Origin: Oscillospiraceae bacterium
Lineage (GTDB): Bacteria; Bacillota; Clostridia; Oscillospirales; Butyricicoccaceae
Direction: 5' to 3'
Length of the DNA stretch: 8,887 bases
Assembly: GCA_902797555.1 (NCBI GenBank)
Contig: CADBTM010000082.1
Coordinates: 1 to 8,887 of the forward strand
The notes beneath the pieces were generated by a model. The model was not told the DNA's origin. It worked only from the letters and a program-made list of their open reading frames with translations, and ran no database searches. The position numbers and the translations under genes are program-made. Positions 1-5,546 of the stretch are shown in pieces; the first letter of the stretch is position 1; every line of letters begins with the position of its first letter.

Positions 1-684
1 CCGCAGATCGGTGGGGGTGGTGATTTTGATATTCTCAAAGGCGCCCTCCGAAATATACGGCCGTACGCCCATGCGCTCCAGCGCGGCGCACTCGTCGGTG
101 GCCTCCGCTCCCTGTTCCAGCGCGCTTTGCAGCGCTGCCAACAGCAGCGCCCGATCGGCCACCTGCGGTGTCTGCATGGCCATCAGGGTCGAGCGATCCA
201 CCGTCCGCTCCACGTGGCGGGAGCTGTCCACCTGCTTGATGGTATCATGAACGGGAACGCCTGCAGCAGCGGTAGTGTGAAGGAAAGCAGCTTCACAGGC
301 ATCGGCGATGACCTTCTGACTGACCAGCGGGCGCGCGCCGTCGTGAACGGCGATATAGGCTGCCTCGTCCGAGATCTGGCAGCAGGCCTTGTAGCTGCTC
401 TCCAGCCGGGTGGCCCCTCCTGCGATGACGCGGGTCAGCTTGGTGATCCCCAGGGATGCACCCAGGTCGGCATAGGGCACCACATTGTCCTCCGAGGCGG
501 CGATGACAATCTCCCGGATGTAAGGGCTCCCCTCAAAGGCAAGCAGCGTCCTGCCCAGCACGGGGATGCCGCCCAGCTCCAGCATCTGCTTGTTTTCCCC
601 ACCCATCCGCCGGGATGACCCCGCCGCAAGAATGACGGCGGTGACAAAGGGTTTTTCCTCGGGCTTTTTTCGGAACAGCTTCAC
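1..684 (-). CDS. ispD: IspD, 2-C-methyl-D-erythritol 4-phosphate cytidylyltransferase (C-terminal end cut by window edge)
   Basis: The enzyme couples CTP to methylerythritol phosphate to give CDP-ME, the third step of the cytosolic MEP isoprenoid pathway. Translation from 684 gives 228 residues before the window ends; family members are about 225-240, so only a few C-terminal residues are missing. Seen directly: the N-terminal nucleotide-binding loop VILAAGSSRRMG (residues 17-28), followed by NKQ, which keeps the catalytic-type lysine but has Asn where many IspDs have Pro; VHDGARPLV in mid-protein; the TPQ segment; a TDE motif near residue 184; and the C-terminal NIKITTPTDL signature. The start is a GTG; no other in-frame ATG, GTG or TTG is visible just upstream, and AAAGGAAG lies 7 nt before it. 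A charged leader (KLFRKKPEEKP) precedes the fold. It has its own promoter and lies downstream of a terminator-like hairpin, so it is probably not part of the operon to its right. Confidence 0.95.
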   Translation of the reverse strand, partial: MKLFRKKPEEKPFVTAVILAAGSSRRMGGENKQMLELGGIPVLGRTLLAFEGSPYIREIVIAASEDNVVPYADLGASLGITKLTRVIAGGATRLESSYKACCQISDEAAYIAVHDGARPLVSQKVIADACEAAFLHTTAAAGVPVHDTIKQVDSSRHVERTVDRSTLMAMQTPQVADRALLLAALQSALEQGAEATDECAALERMGVRPYISEGAFENIKITTPTDLR

Positions 685-691
685 GCGCCCA

Positions 692-699
692 CTTCCTTT
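692..699 (-). promoter_or_regulatory. Ribosome binding site deciding the GTG start of ispD
   Basis: AAAGGAAG on the minus strand lies 7 nt before GTG 684-682. Since no in-frame ATG is available at the N-terminus of the conserved fold, this site fixes the non-ATG start. Confidence 0.75.
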
Positions 700-715
700 C
701 CGTGCTTCTGCTTCT

Positions 716-744
716 ATTATATCGCCCCACAGCGGAAAAAACAA
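716..744 (-). promoter_or_regulatory. Sigma-A-type promoter of ispD
   Basis: On the minus strand TTGTTT (744-739) and a perfect TATAAT (721-716) are separated by exactly 17 bp. Transcription would begin near 709, giving a leader of about 25 nt before the GTG. The -35 lies inside an inverted repeat at 733-754. Confidence 0.75.
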
Positions 745-754
745 GTGTTTTCCG
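733..754. repeat. 22-bp imperfect palindrome over the ispD -35 box
   Basis: Half-sites CGGAAAA (733-739) and TTTTCCG (748-754) are perfect inverted copies around an 8-bp centre; counting the centre, 9 of 11 symmetric base pairs match. It covers the -35 hexamer of the ispD promoter, where a repressor operator would be expected. A protein-binding role is inference; it could be chance symmetry in an A/T-rich stretch. Confidence 0.45.
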
Positions 755-779
755 TTGTAAAGGTGAATGCCATTACAAA

Positions 780-809
780 GCGCGCCCCGTGTGGATGCAC
801 AGGGCGCGC
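780..809 (-). terminator. Probable terminator after the ydjI-ydjG-ydjH-like operon
   Basis: An 8-bp GC-only stem, GCGCGCCC (780-787) with GGGCGCGC (802-809), is extended by TGTG/CACA around a GATG loop, with a 2-nt bulge. On the minus strand it lies about 22 nt after the stop of the TPM gene and is followed by TTTG, so the U-tract is short. It would separate the operon from ispD, which has its own promoter further on. Confidence 0.6.
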
Positions 810-831
810 AGAGGATTATTTGCCGATGAGA

Positions 832-1650
832 TCAGAACTTTCCGCTCTTTCCGGAAAATCCGTGACTGTTGACGGTGGTACCGCCTCCGCCCGAGCTGCG
901 GGTCTCCTTATGGATCACGCGGACGGTCTGGGTACGGCCGGTGAACAGATCGGACTGGGCGTACAGATTGACGCCGTTTTGCCGCACATAGCGGGAAGCG
1001 CCGGTCTGGCGGCGGGTGGACTTCATGGAGCGCTTCATCCCGCCGCAGGCGATCAGGCTGACCAGAGCGGGCACGGCCACATTCGCGCCAGCCTTGACGC
1101 CCGTCATATCGGCGGGCTCGGCATCATAGCCGGGGACGTCCACAGGCGTTCCGTTGGCGGCCTGCCACAGCAGGGATTCACAGGCGTCCTGATAGGCCGC
1201 AAAGCCGCCCATCCAGTCGTTGTTGCGGAAATAGGGCAAAAACTCGTCGGAAACCACGTCCTTGCCGTAATCGGTAAAGGCCGCGTTGGCGATATCTCCG
1301 TGGGCGATGAGGGCATAGTCCCGCTCGTTCATGCTGAGCAGCAGCATCACGCCGTTTTGATCCTCGCCCAGACCCAGCTGGTAATACTCGAAGATATCCT
1401 CAGCGCACTGGCGCACGTCGCCGTTGGTGTATTCGGTATAGTCATTGAGCACCACCAGATACACGGCCACGCCGTATTGCCCGGCGATGGCGTCCGAACG
1501 GCTGTCAAGGCTTTCCATGTCGGAATCGGTGAAGAAATTGTCCAAATCGTACAGGATGTAACCGACCTCTTCCCCTTCCGCAAAGGCGGGAACGGTGAGG
1601 CAGAACAGCACCGAGACGAGGATCAGGAGGCAAAACAGTTTCTTTTTCAT
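832..1650 (-). CDS. ydjH: TPM-domain (YgcG/YdjH-like) secreted, membrane-anchored protein
   Basis: A 272-residue protein. Residues 1-24 are a clear signal peptide: KKK, a hydrophobic core, then PAFA before the predicted cut at 24/25. Residues about 33-162 match the TPM fold (TLP18.3/Psb32/MOLO-1 type): an acidic start (YDLDNFFTDSDMESL), the beta strand VAVYLVVLND, the central strand NGVMLLLSMNERDYAL and the HGDIANAAF segment. A short hydrophobic stretch (about 188-204) is a likely membrane anchor, followed by a basic juxtamembrane region (MKRSMKSTRR) and a Gly/Ser-rich tail (SSGGGG to the end) typical of YgcG-type proteins. The TPM domain should face outward and the tail inward. It is the last gene of a three-gene operon, starting 13 bp after the zinc-ribbon gene. 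The symbol follows B. subtilis YdjH by domain and gene context; the biochemical activity is unknown. Confidence 0.8.
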   Translation of the reverse strand: MKKKLFCLLILVSVLFCLTVPAFAEGEEVGYILYDLDNFFTDSDMESLDSRSDAIAGQYGVAVYLVVLNDYTEYTNGDVRQCAEDIFEYYQLGLGEDQNGVMLLLSMNERDYALIAHGDIANAAFTDYGKDVVSDEFLPYFRNNDWMGGFAAYQDACESLLWQAANGTPVDVPGYDAEPADMTGVKAGANVAVPALVSLIACGGMKRSMKSTRRQTGASRYVRQNGVNLYAQSDLFTGRTQTVRVIHKETRSSGGGGTTVNSHGFSGKSGKF

Positions 1651-1663
1651 GGCATTTCCCTCC

Positions 1664-2791
1664 TTACAGCAGCCACAGCAGCACGGCCATCACAGCGGCC
1701 ACGCCTGCAGCGATGCCGCCGAACCAAGCCCAGTATTTGCCCTTATCCACAGGCAGGTCGCCCACCATTTTTCCGGTCTGACCGTTCATGGCAAAGAGGA
1801 AATTCTGGTTTTGCCATTTGGTGCTGAGCAGCCACACGGGCATGAGGGCGTAATGCACCTTGCCACGGTGGAGCCGCACATTGCGGGAGACAGCATCTAC
1901 GGTGGTATAGCCCGTGACGGTGGAGGCGATCATATCCACGGCGGTGTTGACCGCCCGGGTGTCGGCGCGCTCGGCGCACTCCTCCTGGGTCTCGTCATAC
2001 TTGTTGGCCAAAAACCCGGGCAGATAGGCGTTGGAGAAGGGCTTGAGCTCGCTGTAATCAAAGGGCTCGATGGCGTCCATATGCTCGTCGGGCATCTTGG
2101 TGGAGGCGTCCACCGGGATGGCCTCAAAGTCCACCGTGCCCGCCCGGCGCACCTGATAGTGCTCGGTGACGGTGATCTCCTCGTCCCCGTGGGTGTGAAC
2201 ATGGGAGCGGGTGGCCTCAAAGATCAGATCGGCGTCCGCCGTGCCGTCATACAGCCAGAAGGGGACGTAGACGCCCTTGATCTCCTCGATGTGGTTTGCG
2301 TTGGTAAAGGTTTTGGGCAAAAGCTTTTTGCCCTTGTAATGGTTTTTCAGCGCCTCTACGGCAGCCTTTTTGTCCAGCTTGAAGGGGATGACGTAATCCG
2401 GGCGAAGAACGCCGGAAAACTGTCCCGGGACGATGGTGGGGTTGCCGCAATAGGGGCAGCTGGTGGCGGCGGTGGTGTCGTCGCAGATCAGCTCGGCACC
2501 GCAGGAGGGGCAGCTGTAAGCCCGCATATGGGCGGCATCGGCGCCCCAGTTGTCGGAGGAGGTCTCCTCCCACTCGCCTTCGTGCTGGGCGCTTTGCGCC
2601 GCAGCCTGCGCCGCGTTGAGCTGCTGCTGTGCCTGGGCGGCCTGCTCATCCTCTTTTTTGTAGAGGGCTTCGACCTCCTCCACCGTAAAGGAACTGCCGC
2701 AGTATTCGCATTCCAGCTTGCCGGAGCGCCCGTTAAAGTGGAGCGGTCCGGTACAGGCCGGGCATTGATAGTTGGTTACTTGTGCCGGCAT
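1664..2791 (-). CDS. ydjG: Membrane-anchored double zinc-ribbon protein (YdjG-like)
   Basis: A 375-residue protein. There are two four-cysteine zinc ribbons: C10/C13 with C28/C31 and C94/C97 with C112/C115. Between them lies a Gln/Ala/Glu-rich helical linker (about 43-70) that could form a coiled coil. Residues about 130-350 form a conserved body with YVPFWLYDG (175-183) and a second aromatic MPVWLLSTKW segment (317-326). The C-terminus is one membrane helix (about 353-373), so the bulk is cytoplasmic with a tail anchor. Such proteins are often labelled TFIIB-type zinc ribbon or even primosomal-like, but nothing here suggests a helicase or DNA enzyme. The start chosen is ATG 2791 because AAAGGAGGT ends 6 nt before it; a GTG two codons upstream directly abuts that site. 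It lies 17 bp after the SPFH gene and 13 bp before the TPM gene. In B. subtilis the YdjG/YdjH pair helps place the SPFH protein YdjI at the membrane; a similar job here is inference. Confidence 0.8.
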   Translation of the reverse strand: MPAQVTNYQCPACTGPLHFNGRSGKLECEYCGSSFTVEEVEALYKKEDEQAAQAQQQLNAAQAAAQSAQHEGEWEETSSDNWGADAAHMRAYSCPSCGAELICDDTTAATSCPYCGNPTIVPGQFSGVLRPDYVIPFKLDKKAAVEALKNHYKGKKLLPKTFTNANHIEEIKGVYVPFWLYDGTADADLIFEATRSHVHTHGDEEITVTEHYQVRRAGTVDFEAIPVDASTKMPDEHMDAIEPFDYSELKPFSNAYLPGFLANKYDETQEECAERADTRAVNTAVDMIASTVTGYTTVDAVSRNVRLHRGKVHYALMPVWLLSTKWQNQNFLFAMNGQTGKMVGDLPVDKGKYWAWFGGIAAGVAAVMAVLLWLL

Positions 2792-2797
2792 GGGCAC

Positions 2798-2806
2798 ACC
2801 TCCTTT
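2798..2806 (-). promoter_or_regulatory. Ribosome binding site deciding the ydjG-like start
   Basis: The near-perfect AAAGGAGGT ends 6 nt before ATG 2791-2789. The in-frame GTG at 2797-2795 touches the site with no spacer, so it cannot be the start. Confidence 0.85.
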
Positions 2807-2808
2807 GG

Positions 2809-4143
2809 TTATTGCAGATCGTTGTCGTCAAAGGGGTCGCCGCACTCGGGGCAGAATTTGGGGGGATGTGCGGGATCGGCGGGCGTCCAGCCGCACTTGT
2901 CGCAGCGATAGATGGGGGCGCCGGCAGGTCTCTTCGCGCCGCACTCGGCACAGAACTTACCGGTGTTCACCGCGCCGCAGGTGGGGCAGGTCCAGCCTTC
3001 CTTCTGGGGAGCTTCCGGCTTTTTGGTGCCGCACTCGGGGCAGAACTTGCCGGTGACGCTCTTGCCGCAGGAGGGGCAGGTCCATGCGTCGGCAGCGGGA
3101 GCGGCGGGAGCGGCGGGCGCGGGCTGCTGCGCCTGCTGCTGGGCGTTCATCTGGTACAGGGTCTGGGGGTTGAAGCCTCCCGCATTCTGCGCCATATTCA
3201 TGCCGAAAAAGCCCATGGCGGCGCCGTTGGGATTCTTGGCGGCATCCTGCATGGCGTTGGCCTGTGCGTTGACCAGAGTGGCGGCAGCAAGGCCGGGATT
3301 CTGGTAAGCGGCAGCCTTCTGCATCTCCTTGAGCATGGCCTCGTCTTCGTCGCTGGCCTTGACGGAGGAAACGCCGACCTGCTGGATCTCGATGCCTCTG
3401 AACTCGCTCCATTTTGCGCTCAGCTCCTGCTTGAGGGCCTCAGACAGCTCGGTGGTGTGGCCGGGCAGAGCGGAATAGCGCACGCCCATCTCGGAAATGC
3501 GGGCAAAGGCAGGCTGCAGCGCGGTGAGCAGCTCGCTCTTCATCTGGCTGTCCAGCTGGGCGCGGTCATAGTCCTGGGTCACGTTGCCGCACACGTTGGT
3601 GTAGAACAGCAGGGGGTTGGTCATCTTGTAGCTGTATTCGCCAAAGCAGCGGATGGAGATATCGATGTCGATGCCGGCGCGCTGATCCACCACGCGGAAG
3701 GGCACGGGATTGGGGGTGCCGTACTTGTTTCCGGTGATTTCCTTGGTGTTGAAGTAATAGACGCGCTGATCCTTGGGGGCTTCGCCGCCAAAGGTAAAGC
3801 GCTTGCCGATCTCCTTAAAGAGATTCAGGATACCCTCGCCCAGGTTGCCGGTGAAGATAGAGGGCTCGGAAGAGATGTCGTAGGTGTATTCGCCCGGCTC
3901 GGCGCACACGTCGACGATCTTGCCCTGCTCGACGATGAGCATGCACTGGCCGTCGGCCACGGCGATGATCGAGCCGTTGGAGATGATGTTGTCGCTCCCC
4001 TTATTGCTGGAGCGGCCGGAGACCCGTTTGCGGCCCTTTACCGCAAGAATGTCGGTGGGCAGAGCCTCACAATAAAAGTATTCTTTCCACTGGTCGGCCA
4101 GCACGCCGCTGGCAGCACCCAATGCCGCTTTGATCAGTCCCAT
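2809..4143 (-). CDS. ydjI: SPFH-domain protein with three C-terminal zinc ribbons (YdjI-like)
   Basis: A 444-residue protein. Residues about 20-270 form an SPFH/band-7-type domain of the virion-core-protein-like (YdjI) branch: the start WKEYFYCEALPTDILAVKG, the core DGQCMLIVEQGKIVDVCAEPG, and PVPFRVVDQRAGIDIDISIR. No N-terminal membrane helix is evident, so it is probably cytoplasmic and recruited by partners. A helical Ala/Gln region (about 264-305), a Gly/Asn/Met-rich stretch and a Gln/Pro/Ala linker (334-352) lead to three tandem zinc ribbons: C356/C359/C368/C371, C386/C389/C398/C401 and C414/C417/C431/C434. It is first in the operon, with AAGGGAG 9 nt before the ATG and a promoter at 4212-4241. 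B. subtilis YdjI links PspA to the membrane through YdjG and YdjH; as I recall that protein is shorter (about 320 residues), so the long ribbon tail may be a lineage elaboration. The SPFH call is strong; the PspA connection is inferred. Confidence 0.85.
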   Translation of the reverse strand: MGLIKAALGAASGVLADQWKEYFYCEALPTDILAVKGRKRVSGRSSNKGSDNIISNGSIIAVADGQCMLIVEQGKIVDVCAEPGEYTYDISSEPSIFTGNLGEGILNLFKEIGKRFTFGGEAPKDQRVYYFNTKEITGNKYGTPNPVPFRVVDQRAGIDIDISIRCFGEYSYKMTNPLLFYTNVCGNVTQDYDRAQLDSQMKSELLTALQPAFARISEMGVRYSALPGHTTELSEALKQELSAKWSEFRGIEIQQVGVSSVKASDEDEAMLKEMQKAAAYQNPGLAAATLVNAQANAMQDAAKNPNGAAMGFFGMNMAQNAGGFNPQTLYQMNAQQQAQQPAPAAPAAPAADAWTCPSCGKSVTGKFCPECGTKKPEAPQKEGWTCPTCGAVNTGKFCAECGAKRPAGAPIYRCDKCGWTPADPAHPPKFCPECGDPFDDNDLQ

Positions 4144-4198
4144 AAGTCCGTTCTCCCTTCTGAAAATAAAATTTTGAAACAGTCGGCCTTTTACGGCT

Positions 4199-4217
4199 TA
4201 TACTTGGTTACAGTATA
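4199..4217. repeat. Inverted repeat over the -10/start region of the ydjI-like operon promoter
   Basis: TATACT (4199-4204) and AGTATA (4212-4217) are perfect 6-bp inverted copies spaced by 7 bp. The right arm is the -10 box of the minus-strand promoter and the left arm covers its expected start site near 4205. Position suits a repressor operator, but the arms also resemble -10 boxes, so chance is possible. Confidence 0.35.
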
Positions 4218-4241
4218 GCAAAAAGAACCTACTTTTGTCTA
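4212..4241 (-). promoter_or_regulatory. Sigma-A-type promoter of the ydjI-ydjG-ydjH-like operon
   Basis: On the minus strand TAGACA (4241-4236; one mismatch to TTGACA) and TATACT (4217-4212) are separated by 18 bp. The start would fall near 4205, leaving a leader of about 60 nt. No sigma-W-type TGAAAC/CGTA pair reads in this direction. Confidence 0.55.
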
Positions 4242-4292
4242 TATCCTGTTCCGGTTTTTCTCATATTTTTTCAAATAATAACACGTTTTCCG

Positions 4293-4333
4293 GCAAAAAC
4301 CTCGGTTTTTCCAGGCAAAAATGCGCCATACTA
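4293..4333 (+). promoter_or_regulatory. Candidate forespore (sigma-F/sigma-G-like) promoter of spoIVB
   Basis: GGCAAAAATG (4314-4323) fits the sigma-F -10 pattern GGNRANANTR, and 16 bp upstream GCAAA (4293-4297) matches 4 of 5 positions of GYWTA. Just downstream CATACTA (4327-4333) fits the sigma-G -10 pattern CATNHTA, but no good sigma-G -35 is seen 17-18 bp before it. In B. subtilis spoIVB is a forespore gene read by these factors, which makes the match plausible. These short, degenerate patterns could occur by chance. Confidence 0.35.
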
Positions 4334-4357
4334 ACGCTGTTGGAAAGGAGGAAAACA

Positions 4358-5488
4358 ATGCAAAACCTTCGTTTCAAAAGCATCGGCATTGCAGCGCTGG
4401 CCGTGGGACTGTGTCTGTCTTTGGGAACGGTGCTCTTTCCCCCGGGCGCTCAGGCGGTGGGAAGCTTTTCCCGGCCGCTGGCCATTCCCACGGGGGATAT
4501 GGCGGAAGGGCAGGCTCCCCTGCCCCGCATCGGCGATCGCCTGATCCCGCTGGGGCGCACCACCGGCATCAAGCTGTTTTCTCCCGGCACCATGGTGGTG
4601 GGCTTTGCCCAGCTGGAGCGGACGGGCACCTGTCCCGCAAAGGACGGCGGACTGAAGATGGGGGATGTGCTGCTCACCCTCAACGGGGAGGAGATCGGCT
4701 CCAACGAGGATCTCACCCGGATGCTCTCCCGGATGGAGGGCGAGGAGGCGGTCTTTACCCTGCTGCGGGACGATGCGCTTCGCACACAGACCGTCACCGC
4801 GGTCTATGATCCGTCGCTGGACTGTCATCGCATCGGCGCATGGGTGCGGGACAGCGTGGCGGGTATCGGCACGGTGACCTTTGTGGATCCCGAGACGGGC
4901 GCCTTCGGCGCGCTGGGACACGGCATCTGTGACGCCGACACGGGCATGCGCATCCCCTTTGGGCGGGGCTCGCTGATGGCCTCGTCGGTGGAATCGGTGG
5001 AGCAGGGCAAAAAAGGCACCCCCGGGCAGCTGTGCGGCAGCTTTGACCTCGTCCGGGATCAGGGCACACTGCGGGAAAACTCCGACGCTGGCATCTTCGG
5101 CGTGCTCACCGACAAAACGCTGTGGGCGGGCGCCGAGGCGGTGGAGACCGCGCCCCGATCGGCCATCCGGGAGGGCGACGCCACCGTGATCTGCAATGTA
5201 TCGGGCATCGAGCGCCAGACCTTTGACGTGCGCATCCTCCGGGTCTATCCCGAGGGGGACGACGTAGGGCGGGATATGATGGTGGAGATCACCGATCCCG
5301 ACCTGCTGCGCATCACCGGAGGGATCGTACAGGGCATGAGCGGCTCGCCCATTTTGCAGGATGGAAAGCTGGTGGGTGCCGTCACCCATGTGCTGATGAA
5401 TGATCCCACACGGGGCTATGGAATCTCCATCGAAGCCATGCTGGACGCGGCGCAGAACGGCGAGTCTGTTCTGACCCCCGCAGCGTAA
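4358..5488 (+). CDS. spoIVB: SpoIVB, forespore serine peptidase (family S55) with PDZ domain
   Basis: During sporulation SpoIVB is secreted from the forespore into the intermembrane space, where it cleaves SpoIVFA and so activates the SpoIVFB protease that processes pro-sigma-K. The 376-residue protein (B. subtilis SpoIVB has about 426) has an N-terminal signal anchor (about 9-27), the characteristic GIKLFSPGTMVVGFA segment (70-84), a PDZ domain (about 75-150; GLKMGDVLLTLNGEEI) and an S55 peptidase domain (about 160-376). The triad is visible: His188 in LGHGI, Asp313 in EITDPDLL and Ser328 in GMSGSP; the 15-residue Asp-Ser spacing matches B. subtilis D363/S378. The start is ATG 4358 with AAAGGAGG 6 nt before it. 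The reading frame stays open back to 4235, but that stretch is A/T-rich non-coding DNA holding the candidate promoter. It stands alone, divergent from the SPFH operon and convergent with the S9 peptidase gene. It is the main evidence that the organism sporulates. Confidence 0.95.
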   Translation: MQNLRFKSIGIAALAVGLCLSLGTVLFPPGAQAVGSFSRPLAIPTGDMAEGQAPLPRIGDRLIPLGRTTGIKLFSPGTMVVGFAQLERTGTCPAKDGGLKMGDVLLTLNGEEIGSNEDLTRMLSRMEGEEAVFTLLRDDALRTQTVTAVYDPSLDCHRIGAWVRDSVAGIGTVTFVDPETGAFGALGHGICDADTGMRIPFGRGSLMASSVESVEQGKKGTPGQLCGSFDLVRDQGTLRENSDAGIFGVLTDKTLWAGAEAVETAPRSAIREGDATVICNVSGIERQTFDVRILRVYPEGDDVGRDMMVEITDPDLLRITGGIVQGMSGSPILQDGKLVGAVTHVLMNDPTRGYGISIEAMLDAAQNGESVLTPAA

Positions 5489-5520
5489 AAAAATCCCCGC
5501 ACCCTACAGGGTGCGGGGAT
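5487..5520 (-). terminator. Strong intrinsic terminator of the S9 peptidase gene, between convergent genes
   Basis: A perfect 12-bp stem, ATCCCCGCACCC (5493-5504) with GGGTGCGGGGAT (5509-5520), has a TACA loop. On the minus strand it is followed by seven T residues, which makes it a textbook terminator 26 nt after the S9 peptidase stop. The A-run overlaps the spoIVB TAA. In the plus direction the same hairpin follows spoIVB but lacks an immediate T-run, so plus-strand termination would be weaker. Confidence 0.9.
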
Positions 5521-5546
5521 GCGGCGTCCGCCTCATTCGTCCGTTT

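Noticed and set aside
1664..2791. Zinc-ribbon protein as a replication or primosomal protein or TFIIB-like factor
   Set aside because: Only the short cysteine ribbons resemble such proteins. There is no helicase or DNA-binding core, and the C-terminus is a membrane helix.
4175..4200. TGAAAC followed after 16 bp by CTTA, resembling a sigma-W promoter (pspA of B. subtilis is sigma-W controlled)
   Set aside because: It reads on the plus strand, away from the SPFH operon, and the -10 deviates from CGTA. Treated as coincidence.
745..4218. Three overlapping plus-strand open frames (745-1827, 1595-2911, 2782-4218) opposite the SPFH operon, one more opposite fba (7561-8610), and one on the minus strand opposite spoIVB (4331-5389)
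   Set aside because: All mirror a well-supported gene on the other strand and have the same antisense composition. None has a convincing domain.
4235..4357. Upstream extension of the spoIVB frame
   Set aside because: The stretch is A/T-rich, unlike the coding DNA, and contains candidate promoter elements. ATG 4358 has AAAGGAGG at ideal spacing and is followed at once by the signal-anchor sequence.
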